The position numbers and the translations under genes were made by a program. A DNA stretch of 64,000 bases, from NCBI GenBank assembly GCA_022843785.1, contig JALHMZ010000002.1, positions 186,001 through 250,000 on the forward strand, given 5' to 3'. Shown here one piece after another: positions 42,317 through 49,880 of this stretch. This DNA comes from Nitrospira sp. (GTDB taxonomy: Bacteria; Nitrospirota; Nitrospiria; Nitrospirales; Nitrospiraceae). Position 1 is the stretch's first letter, and each line of letters starts with the position of its first letter. The notes beneath the pieces are model-generated. The model searched no databases. It saw nothing but the letters and a program-made list of their open reading frames with translations, and was not told the DNA's origin.

Positions 42317-42916
42317 TTACTCTTGAGAAGGCGGTTGCTCTTCTGATAACAGTACGGTTTGCTCGATGCGAGCACCGGTATGACGAATCGTTACGCTCTC
42401 CGGCGTGATGGCCTTCAGCACCAGATGTTCCTCGACACGGTCTCCGACTTTCCCGACCATGACCTCTTCATTCTTAGTGAGTACGGCGATCTCCCTACCG
42501 CGCTTTCGACTGTCGCCCAGCCGAAGAAACCCTAGATACTTATATTGTGCCAGCTCTGCCGACACCACCTGCTCAGGGCCTGACAGCTCAGGAGACGCGT
42601 CCTGACGTACAACTTGCCCATCGGTTTCCTGTCCGATCGGAAATGCCCCATCCGAGCTGGGCAACGCAAAAACATTGCGGGGCGCGGTAAATGTCGTCGC
42701 TCGTTCGGTATGCGCCAAGGCCAGTCGTTCCAGATTCACATGCAACCCGCTCCCCCTGGCCATTGTCGGTCGAGTAGAGACTGCACCACCCGTGACATTC
42801 GTCAGGGGAACTCGGACCGGCTCTTCCCAAACTCCCCATTGCCAGACGGCCAGCCCTGCCCAGACCAGAAAGAGCACCACCGCAAGCATGAACTTTTGTT
42901 TTGCATCCATGACCAT
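42317..42916 (-). CDS. PilP/GspC-like inner-membrane lipoprotein-like protein
   Basis: 199 aa with one N-terminal membrane helix (FMLAVVLFLVWAGLAVWQW), a linker, and a C-terminal beta domain (YKYLGFLRLGDSRKRGREIAVLT, VMVGKVGDRVEEHLVLKAITPESV) like the PilP/GspC HR domain that contacts the secretin. Position in the operon, behind the PilM/N/O-like genes, supports a PilP role. Confidence 0.75.
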   Translation of the reverse strand: MVMDAKQKFMLAVVLFLVWAGLAVWQWGVWEEPVRVPLTNVTGGAVSTRPTMARGSGLHVNLERLALAHTERATTFTAPRNVFALPSSDGAFPIGQETDGQVVRQDASPELSGPEQVVSAELAQYKYLGFLRLGDSRKRGREIAVLTKNEEVMVGKVGDRVEEHLVLKAITPESVTIRHTGARIEQTVLLSEEQPPSQE

Positions 42917-42936
42917 TACAAACTCATCGGCATATG

Positions 42937-43485
42937 CTAATTCGCTGGTTCTGCGCGTAGATAGGTGGCAATTTTGATTTTAAATGTTAATGTCTTGTCT
43001 TGCGCGCTCCCCGACTGTGTCAGCTCAAGGTCTTCAATAAACAACAGCTCCTCCGCAGTCTCCAAATCATAAATGAATCGGCGGAGGTCTTCATATCGCC
43101 CGCTCATCGAGCCCTGCAACAACCCTTTACTTGTATTGGCGACCGGCGTCGACTCTGTCTTATAAGACAGCGCCGGCAAGGTGACTCGATCGCGCTTTGC
43201 TTCTTCCGAAATCCCCAGCGCCAGCGGAGCAAAATCTCGTTCTGCCGGCAATACCGCCCAAACCTGGCGAAGATCCTGTTTTGCCTTCCTCGCTTCACGA
43301 TGATGCATCAGCAACTGCCGCGCCGAGATCCACTCTTTATCCAAGCGCTCTCGCTTCGACTCGGCACCAGCCACGCCGACACGCTGCACCAGTGCCAACA
43401 GAAGCAGCAGCCCCAACGCCATGCCCACCCAGGGCAGCAGCGGCGCAAACGGTTGTTGTAATAGTAATGTCAATCGCTCTCGCAT
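42937..43485 (-). CDS. PilO/GspM-like assembly protein
   Basis: 182 aa with one N-terminal membrane helix (LPWVGMALGLLLLLALVQ), a coiled coil (SKRERLDKEWISARQLLMHHREARKAKQD) and a C-terminal ferredoxin-like beta domain (GRYEDLRRFIYDLETAEELLFIEDLELTQ). Typical PilO/GspM layout. Follows PilN-like gene with 5 bases spacing. Confidence 0.8.
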   Translation of the reverse strand: MRERLTLLLQQPFAPLLPWVGMALGLLLLLALVQRVGVAGAESKRERLDKEWISARQLLMHHREARKAKQDLRQVWAVLPAERDFAPLALGISEEAKRDRVTLPALSYKTESTPVANTSKGLLQGSMSGRYEDLRRFIYDLETAEELLFIEDLELTQSGSAQDKTLTFKIKIATYLRAEPAN

Positions 43486-43490
43486 CAGCC

Positions 43491-44120
43491 TTACGTTCCT
43501 GTTTGCCGATAACGAAGGGTCACGTTGAACTCCACGAGCCCGTTCGTCCCGGCCCGATGCTGCGCCAAGACCGGATCCTTGAACAGGGGATGATCTTGCA
43601 GGCTTACCGTAAAGGCCGTAATGTCTTCTAAACTCATGGCCGTTCCTGTCAAATGCACCAGGGTACCACCCGCATCGAACTGAACGCTGCTCAGTGCGAG
43701 TCTTGCAGGGATGACTTGCTCTAATCCAGCCAGGAACTTCGTCCAGGAAAACGTTCGCTTTTCAAGAAGCTGATTGGCAAGATCGACCTCGACCGATAAT
43801 CCCTGCAATGCCCCTTCAGATAGGTCGAATCCCTCTTGCCTAGCCTCGGCAACCAGCTGCACATCGAGTTGACGGACCCGATCGAGTTCTGCCTCGATGA
43901 TCCGGGCTTCTCGGTACTGCAATGTCGCCTGAGCGAGGCTCCAGAGAATCCCCAGTGACAGCACGGCACACAGCACCACCAATAGCGTTCGCAGCGGAGC
44001 AGCTGCGGGCCGATACCGATTGCTCAAGTTGATGTGGAACCGGGCCGGATTGTCCCCCAACAACGGGACATGCCTGACTAACTCCGTAAGGTGCCCAATC
44101 ACAGTATTCAGCCCACCCAT
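43491..44120 (-). CDS. PilN/GspL-C-like assembly protein
   Basis: 209 aa. N-terminal cytoplasmic segment contains the INLSNRYRP PilN signature, which binds PilM, followed by a membrane helix (LLVVLCAVLSLGILWSLAQ) and a periplasmic coil and ferredoxin-like domain. Lies 2 bases after the PilM-like gene, so tightly coupled. Confidence 0.8.
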   Translation of the reverse strand: MGGLNTVIGHLTELVRHVPLLGDNPARFHINLSNRYRPAAAPLRTLLVVLCAVLSLGILWSLAQATLQYREARIIEAELDRVRQLDVQLVAEARQEGFDLSEGALQGLSVEVDLANQLLEKRTFSWTKFLAGLEQVIPARLALSSVQFDAGGTLVHLTGTAMSLEDITAFTVSLQDHPLFKDPVLAQHRAGTNGLVEFNVTLRYRQTGT

Positions 44121-44122
44121 GT

Positions 44123-45118
44123 TTACGAGACTCCGGCCATGGCGGCCAACGATGTCATACCCTGCTGGCCCCCCTTTGCAGCGAGACCGAGCCGCTCAAG
44201 AACATCCCATCCCACCTGTTCGACGGACAAGTCCAGGCCAGCTTCAAGCTTTGTCTTCAAGCCGGCGAGTTCCCCGTCAACACATAGAATCGCGTGTTTA
44301 ATACCTACGGCAGGATACCGTTGCTGACAAACATCCAGGGTTGCACCGCATTCCTCAATGATTTTCTCCAGCACAGCCGACGTTTCCCTGGTATCCATCA
44401 CACCATCCCCCAGGAGCTTACATCGGTAGAACAGCGGCCTTCCCTGGTGAAACACCATCGTTGACAGCGATCGATCTGCCACATTGGCCCAAAGAAAATC
44501 CGTCTTCTGCCGGCGCAGTCCGCCGGAAGCTCTCCGCCACAGATCGAATAACCGGAGACTCGTGATCCCGACTTCAGACGGAATGAGGCCCACGGATTCA
44601 CAGAGTGTTTCGTACTGCTGCAGAACGGATTCTTGAATCGCCACGGCCAGCACCGTATACACGCGGCGTTCATCTCCCGGCACAGCAGGGAACAACTGCG
44701 ACACCACCTTTGCCGAGACCAATGAAAACAGCTGCTCCTGCCCTAGCCGCCATCGGATCAACGCCTCACGCTCATCAGCATTCACAGGACACTGATCCAG
44801 ATGTAAGACCATGGTTCGCACAGTGGTATCGGGAAGGAGTAGGGTGATTCGTCGAGGAAGATCGGGCATCAGGGATTGACCTTTACGTCGGGGCTCGTCC
44901 TGCAGACCCGCGAGTGTGCGAATGTGGCCTTGTAACGCCACAATATCCGACACATTCGGATCTGTCGGAGACGGCTTTAAGAGACCTCCAGGAAGCGGAG
45001 ACGCCACGCATCGATGCCGCTTTCTCCCTCGCCAATTTCGCTCCGTTTCGGCCCACCCCATCGCATCAGTCCCAAGCTTGAGGCAACAGTGTGGCTGCTT
45101 GTTAGCCCATTCCCACAT
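44123..45118 (-). CDS. PilM/GspL-N-like actin-fold protein
   Basis: About 331 aa, cytoplasmic actin/FtsA-like fold. Segments such as CCLKLGTDAMGWAE, LIRWRLGQEQLF, SLSTMVFHQGRPLFYR and ILCVDGELAGL match the PilM pattern. GTG 45121 and ATG 45118 follow the gspE TAA directly; ATG 45118 is preferred because AGGAAGG lies 7 bases upstream. Together with the PilN-like gene it replaces a full GspL. Confidence 0.75.
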   Translation of the reverse strand: MWEWANKQPHCCLKLGTDAMGWAETERNWRGRKRHRCVASPLPGGLLKPSPTDPNVSDIVALQGHIRTLAGLQDEPRRKGQSLMPDLPRRITLLLPDTTVRTMVLHLDQCPVNADEREALIRWRLGQEQLFSLVSAKVVSQLFPAVPGDERRVYTVLAVAIQESVLQQYETLCESVGLIPSEVGITSLRLFDLWRRASGGLRRQKTDFLWANVADRSLSTMVFHQGRPLFYRCKLLGDGVMDTRETSAVLEKIIEECGATLDVCQQRYPAVGIKHAILCVDGELAGLKTKLEAGLDLSVEQVGWDVLERLGLAAKGGQQGMTSLAAMAGVS

Positions 45119-45121
45119 CAC

Positions 45122-46849
45122 TTACCCTTCCTCGCTGAATGTCACACGATTGATCTCCCGCAGCGAGGTCTCCCCATTGATCACCTTCTTGAGGGCAGAT
45201 TGTCGAAGCGTGATCATCCCATCGGTCACTGCGCGATATCGAATTTCAGAGAGCGGTCGCTCCGCAAGAATCATCTCTTTGATCTCATCGGTAAGATCCA
45301 AGAATTCGGTGATACACTGTCGCCCTCGAAACCCAGTGTCAAGACAATGCCCACAGCCTTTTCCTTCGTAGAACACGGTATCTTTGAACTGCTCATAATC
45401 CAGCCCTGACTCTTCGATAAGCGACTGCTGAGCTTTAACCGGCATGCGGCAATGCGGACACAGCATGCGGACCAGCCGTTGTGCCAACACACAATTGAGC
45501 GCGGCAAGAAAGTTGTACGCATCGATCCCCATCGACGCAAACCGCCCGATCACGTCGAACACGTTGTTCGCGTGAACGGTCGTCAAGACAAGGTGACCGG
45601 TCAGAGCGGACTGAATGGCAATCTGAGCCGTTTCGGGATCACGAATTTCTCCGACCATGATCTTATCCGGGTCATGTCGCAGGATGGACCGAAGTCCTCG
45701 CGCGAAGGTCAATCCTTTTTTCTCATTGACGGGAATCTGCACCACCCCCGAGAACTGATACTCGACCGGATCTTCGATCGTAATCAGTTTATCTTCGAGC
45801 GTGTTCATTTCAGAAATCGCAGCATACAAGGTTGTCGTTTTTCCGCTTCCTGTCGGTCCGGTCACCAAGATCATGCCGTAGGGACGCATGATGGCTCGCC
45901 GAAACCGTTTCAAATCTTCCGGATTGAATCCAAGCCGTTCGAGTTTCAACGCAGATACGCCGGTCGTAATAGACTCCCGGTCTAAGATTCTGACAACAAC
46001 AGACTCCCCGAATACGCTGGGTAGTATAGAGACACGAAAATCTACAACCTTTCGATCCAGCCTCATACGAAAACTACCATCCTGGGGCACCCGACGCTCG
46101 GCGATGTCCAATTCCGCCATGACTTTCAACCGAGATACCAGCGGGGCGTGCAATCGAATATCGAGCGGCTCCATTGCCTGAATAAGGATACCGTCGACAC
46201 GAAACTTAACTTTCGTTGCCCGGTCCGCAGCCTCGATATGAATGTCGCTTGAGCGGCGCTGCATCGCGCTCAACAGAATGGAATCGAGCAACTTGACGGC
46301 AGGGCTCTGGTCTTCCCCGGCATGATCGATGGTGAGGACCTCCTCGCCTCGTTCGTCCTCCTTCACCAGCACCGACCGGTACTCCGCTTCAAGCTCTCTC
46401 AACGCCTGATTGGACCCTGCACTACGATCCAATGCCGCAAGAATGGCGCCTTTTGAACTGATAATCAGCTCCAGCCGCTTTCCGATCAAGATCTCCAGTT
46501 CATCGAGGCCCAAGACATTCTGCGGATCGGCAATGACAATGGTCAGCACTCCGTCTCGGTCTGCAATGGGGATGAATGGAAGTCGCTGCATCAATTTGAC
46601 GGAGATCGTCTCATAGTAACGAGGATCGACTTGAAAACTTGTCAACGAATCATAGGGAAGTCCGTACTGAGCAGCCAGCGCCCTGGCGAGTTGATCCTCC
46701 GAGAGCAGTCCCTGCTCCACCAGAACTTGCCCCAGCGTTGCTGAGGCACCATCCAGACGACGAAGCGTGCCTTCGAGCGCCTGTTTTGAAACAACTCCCT
46801 GGCTGACTAACACGTCAGCTAGAGACGGTCTGGCAACACTACGCGCCAT
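45122..46849 (-). CDS. gspE: type II secretion/type IV pilus assembly ATPase GspE/PilB
   Basis: 575 aa. N-terminal MshEN/GspE-N domain (LADVLVSQGVVSKQAL, LGQVLVEQGLLSEDQLARALAAQYGLPYDSL), then the N2 domain and the ATPase. Walker A is GPTGSGKTTTLY near residue 341; Asp box ITIEDPVEYQ, Walker B IMVGEIRDPETA, His box GHLVLTTVHANN. A CPHC/CGHC zinc motif lies near the C-terminus (RMLCPHC, GKGCGHC). GAGGT lies five bases before the ATG. Powers pseudopilus assembly. Confidence 0.95.
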   Translation of the reverse strand: MARSVARPSLADVLVSQGVVSKQALEGTLRRLDGASATLGQVLVEQGLLSEDQLARALAAQYGLPYDSLTSFQVDPRYYETISVKLMQRLPFIPIADRDGVLTIVIADPQNVLGLDELEILIGKRLELIISSKGAILAALDRSAGSNQALRELEAEYRSVLVKEDERGEEVLTIDHAGEDQSPAVKLLDSILLSAMQRRSSDIHIEAADRATKVKFRVDGILIQAMEPLDIRLHAPLVSRLKVMAELDIAERRVPQDGSFRMRLDRKVVDFRVSILPSVFGESVVVRILDRESITTGVSALKLERLGFNPEDLKRFRRAIMRPYGMILVTGPTGSGKTTTLYAAISEMNTLEDKLITIEDPVEYQFSGVVQIPVNEKKGLTFARGLRSILRHDPDKIMVGEIRDPETAQIAIQSALTGHLVLTTVHANNVFDVIGRFASMGIDAYNFLAALNCVLAQRLVRMLCPHCRMPVKAQQSLIEESGLDYEQFKDTVFYEGKGCGHCLDTGFRGRQCITEFLDLTDEIKEMILAERPLSEIRYRAVTDGMITLRQSALKKVINGETSLREINRVTFSEEG

Positions 46850-46914
46850 CAGATACCTCGTGCACCGCTGTAAACATATCCCCTACCACCGCCATCAACC
46901 GTACCATCTCGAAT

Positions 46915-48129
46915 CTAGCCAACGGATCCAGCCATCTGAAACACCGGCAGATACATAACGATCACGATACCTCCGACCAATACACCCATAACAAGCAATA
47001 AGGCAGGTTCAATCCAGGTTGTGAGTTGAGTGAGTCTAGTGTCAAGATCGGCTTCATAAAACTCCGCCACGTCTCTCAGCATCGCATCGAGCGACCCGGT
47101 CTCTTCACCAACCGACAACATTTCGATTGCCAGTTGTGGAAGCACGCGAGGGCGATCCAGAGCCGAGGCAAGCGTCACACCCTCTCGGATTTCATTGACT
47201 GCACCCGCCAGTCCTTGCGACATCCATCGGTTTGAGACCGCACCTCTGGCATTCTGCAAGGCATCGACTAATGGAATGCCTCCGGCCAGAATAGTCCCGA
47301 GCGTCCGAGTCAGCTGTACCGTATTGTGTTTGACTGCGATGGGGCCGAACAACGGGAGTTTCAGCAACAGCCGATCGATCACCAGGCGACCTGTAGGGCT
47401 CACATAATAGGCGCGCACTCCCACAACAAGACCCGTCAGAAGCAGCGCCAAGGGCAAGAGCCTGGACTCTGCATGGTTCACGATATTGAGCAGCGCTTGC
47501 GTCGCCCACGGCAATGCCTTCGCTGACTCCCCGTAGACCGACACGAACGTCGGCATCACGTAGGTCAATAAAAATCCGATGACACCCAGTCCAATGAGAA
47601 TGAGAAACACAGGATACGAAAGCGCCTTCATCACCTTTTGGCGCAATCCCATCATGAGTTTTAGATATGCGACGTACCGTTGGAGCACATCCGGGAGATT
47701 GCCCGATTGCTCACCTCCCTTCACTGTCGCCACGTAGAGGTCTGGAAAGTACAGAGGATGTTTAGCTAACGCATCGGAGGCCGACGAGCCGCCACGGATA
47801 TCTTCACGAACGCTGCGCAGTACCTGCTGAAATCCCGCGTGCGCAGAGCGCTCAATCAGCAGCTCCCACACCCGCAACACCGGCAATCCCGACTTCACCA
47901 ACGCGAGCAGCTCTTGGTTGAAAATCAAAAACTCTCCCAACGGAAGTGTGCCCCACGACCAGGACTTCCCCGATGCCGCCGCCGATCCCATCCCACGGCG
48001 GTGAAGTTTGAACACCAGAAGGCCTTGCGATTCAAGTTTAGCGCGCACCCGAGACTCATCGTCCCCCTCGACTTGGCCATTGATAGTGGAACCATCGGAC
48101 TTGGCAACTCGGTACGTAAATACCGCCAT
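46915..48129 (-). CDS. gspF: type II secretion inner-membrane protein GspF/PilC
   Basis: 404 aa. Platform protein with two GspF domains, three membrane helices (VFLILIGLGVIGFLLTYVM, LLLVMGVLVGGIVIVMYLP). Conserved segments FNQELLALVKSGLPVLRVWELL, KGGEQSGNLPDVL and LSVGEETGSLDAMLRDVA. The N-terminus MAVFTYRVAKSDGSTINGQVEGD is typical. AAAGG precedes the ATG by nine bases. Confidence 0.95.
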   Translation of the reverse strand: MAVFTYRVAKSDGSTINGQVEGDDESRVRAKLESQGLLVFKLHRRGMGSAAASGKSWSWGTLPLGEFLIFNQELLALVKSGLPVLRVWELLIERSAHAGFQQVLRSVREDIRGGSSASDALAKHPLYFPDLYVATVKGGEQSGNLPDVLQRYVAYLKLMMGLRQKVMKALSYPVFLILIGLGVIGFLLTYVMPTFVSVYGESAKALPWATQALLNIVNHAESRLLPLALLLTGLVVGVRAYYVSPTGRLVIDRLLLKLPLFGPIAVKHNTVQLTRTLGTILAGGIPLVDALQNARGAVSNRWMSQGLAGAVNEIREGVTLASALDRPRVLPQLAIEMLSVGEETGSLDAMLRDVAEFYEADLDTRLTQLTTWIEPALLLVMGVLVGGIVIVMYLPVFQMAGSVG

Positions 48130-48170
48130 AATGATAGACCTTTAGAGCTAGCAGCAGAGCGAGTCCTGCA

Positions 48171-49004
48171 CTATTCAGCCGTCTGGTACTCGCGCGCACC
48201 GGAGACCGAGGACGCCATCAGCCAGAGGTCTTGACCGACCTGGATATGATCATCGGAAAGCTGGTTCATGGCCATGAGACGTTTGAGAGACACTCGATGC
48301 CGCTGGGCAATACTCCACAGGGTATCGCCTGGCACAACCACCACTCGCAGGGGAGTGCCTGCGGCGGTTCTCGAAACCCTGGCTGTGTCAACCGATGCCT
48401 TCTCATGGAAATACGGCACCTGCGTCACAGCCACGGCACCGCGCTCCGGTAATCCATCCAGCTGATCAAGGCTGGCTGACGCAACCCCCATTTGACGGCC
48501 TCGTGCCGAAGGCGTACCTGCCGGACTTCCCATTCTGGCTATCTGATTATGGAGCTGCTTCAACTGGCTCTGTAGGATGGCCCCGGTCCGGGCTGCCCGT
48601 TCTCGCGCAGATCGTGCGCCGGCCAGCTCTTCCCGTTGAAGATCGATCACATGTCGAGCTTCAATCAACCGTCGTTCTGCCTCGCGAACGCGCCCCTCCA
48701 AGTGAGCCCGGGAGATTTGGAGATCGGCTAATTCCAGCCGCCGTGAATCAATTTCCGCGCGCAACTCGGCGACTGTTCGTTGGGTATCCCGGAGCGATGT
48801 CTTCAACGTATCCGTGGTCAATTGCAGATCGGAAAGCTCCGGCTCATCAAGCGGCTCAAGCGGACTGCAGCCAACGATGGAGTTCATGGCAAACCCAAAC
48901 AAAACCACTCCAATGAGCGCGGCACGCCAGAGGGCCGCTTCTGGATAGTCCCTCCCCTGTGTAGAAAGGCTCGGACCAGATTGCTGTAAAGGCATGGTTA
49001 CCAT
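48171..49004 (-). CDS. LysM-domain lipoprotein with coiled coil
   Basis: 277 aa. The membrane segment ends in a lipobox-like IVGCSP near residue 45, so it may be a lipoprotein. A long coiled coil follows (about residues 60-150; LREQL-type heptads, RDTQRTVAELRAEIDSRRLELADL), then a linker, and a C-terminal LysM domain (VVVPGDTLWSIAQRHRVSLKRLMAMNQL) that binds peptidoglycan. It overlaps gspG by 7 bases. Probably anchors or pilots the secretion machine through the cell wall; that is inference from position. Confidence 0.8.
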   Translation of the reverse strand: MVTMPLQQSGPSLSTQGRDYPEAALWRAALIGVVLFGFAMNSIVGCSPLEPLDEPELSDLQLTTDTLKTSLRDTQRTVAELRAEIDSRRLELADLQISRAHLEGRVREAERRLIEARHVIDLQREELAGARSARERAARTGAILQSQLKQLHNQIARMGSPAGTPSARGRQMGVASASLDQLDGLPERGAVAVTQVPYFHEKASVDTARVSRTAAGTPLRVVVVPGDTLWSIAQRHRVSLKRLMAMNQLSDDHIQVGQDLWLMASSVSGAREYQTAE

Positions 49005-49399
49005 TGGTTGTATGCCGTCCCGTTTGTCCCGACAAGGTCCGACCCGGAATAGATATCGAAGACACCGCCCTCGGTCGGTTCGGTGATCACTTGCCAGGAG
49101 TCAGATGAATTCGTAAAGGGATCTTTGGGAAGCGTCCGCAGATATCCTGCCTCAACCAGTCCATCCAAGGACGGAGGATATTTCCCCTGATCGGCGCGAT
49201 GCTGGTCGAGCAACTCCCGCATGGTGAATAAATCTTGCCGCAACACGGTCTCCCTCGCCTTAACCACGGACGACTGGTAGGACGGAACCGCGAGTGTGGC
49301 AAGAATTCCGATGATGGACACCACAATCATCAGTTCAATGAGCGTGAAACCCTGCACATGTCCCGCCCCATGCTTACCAGTCCTGATATTTCGTTCCAT
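48998..49399 (-). CDS. gspG: major pseudopilin GspG-like
   Basis: 133 aa. Type IV pilin-like signal with cleavage before the Phe of GFTLIELMIVVSIIGILATLAVPSY (Glu +5 present). C-terminal PKDPFTNSSDSWQ and SGSDLVGTNGTAYNQW match the GspG calcium-binding end. The ATG at 49399 overlaps the preceding pseudopilin gene by 26 bases in another frame. Confidence 0.9.
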   Translation of the reverse strand: MERNIRTGKHGAGHVQGFTLIELMIVVSIIGILATLAVPSYQSSVVKARETVLRQDLFTMRELLDQHRADQGKYPPSLDGLVEAGYLRTLPKDPFTNSSDSWQVITEPTEGGVFDIYSGSDLVGTNGTAYNQW

Positions 49400-49880
49400 C
49401 GAGCGCAGCCGCCTCGCTTTGAGTCATCACATCATAGACGTCTTCGCCGCACCAACCGGACGGCTTCGGCTGATCCTTATAGCAACGCAGCACCCAATCG
49501 GGCTTGTCCGTCAGCGGGTCCACCGGCACCACGCGCAGATATCGCCTGACGGTCGTCCCGCGAACCGTGGCCTCTTCTCCGGTGAGTTTGACCCCCAACA
49601 GCATATTGAGCGACTTCGGGTAACCGTACTGGCTTGTCACATCTTTGCACGTCAATTTATTTTTCACGCACACCGGCCCGATCAGCGCATCTCCGTCCCG
49701 ATTCCATTCAAGCTTAAACGTATCGATAGCGCTCCGTATCGTCCGGAGCTGCTGACGCAATTCAATTTCCTGCACACGCTTCGTCGACACTTTGCTCAGC
49801 GGCATGGCGACGGAAGCCAGAATCACCACGATCGTCATGGTGACAAGGATCTCCAGAAGCGTGAGCCCCTCTTCTTTCAC
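49374..49880 (-). CDS. pseudopilin (GspG/GspH-like)
   Basis: 168 aa. Pilin-type signal: EEGLTLLEILVTMTIVVILASVAMPL, cleavage after Gly, Leu +1, Glu +5. The middle includes IELRQQLRTIRSAIDTFKLEWN and a C-terminal pair of Cys residues in PKPSGWCGED and VLRCYKD. It overlaps gspD by four bases (ATGA) and gspG by 26. A second pseudopilin beside GspG suggests tip or side-chain pseudopilin roles. Confidence 0.85.
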   Translation of the reverse strand: MKEEGLTLLEILVTMTIVVILASVAMPLSKVSTKRVQEIELRQQLRTIRSAIDTFKLEWNRDGDALIGPVCVKNKLTCKDVTSQYGYPKSLNMLLGVKLTGEEATVRGTTVRRYLRVVPVDPLTDKPDWVLRCYKDQPKPSGWCGEDVYDVMTQSEAAALDGTKYQDW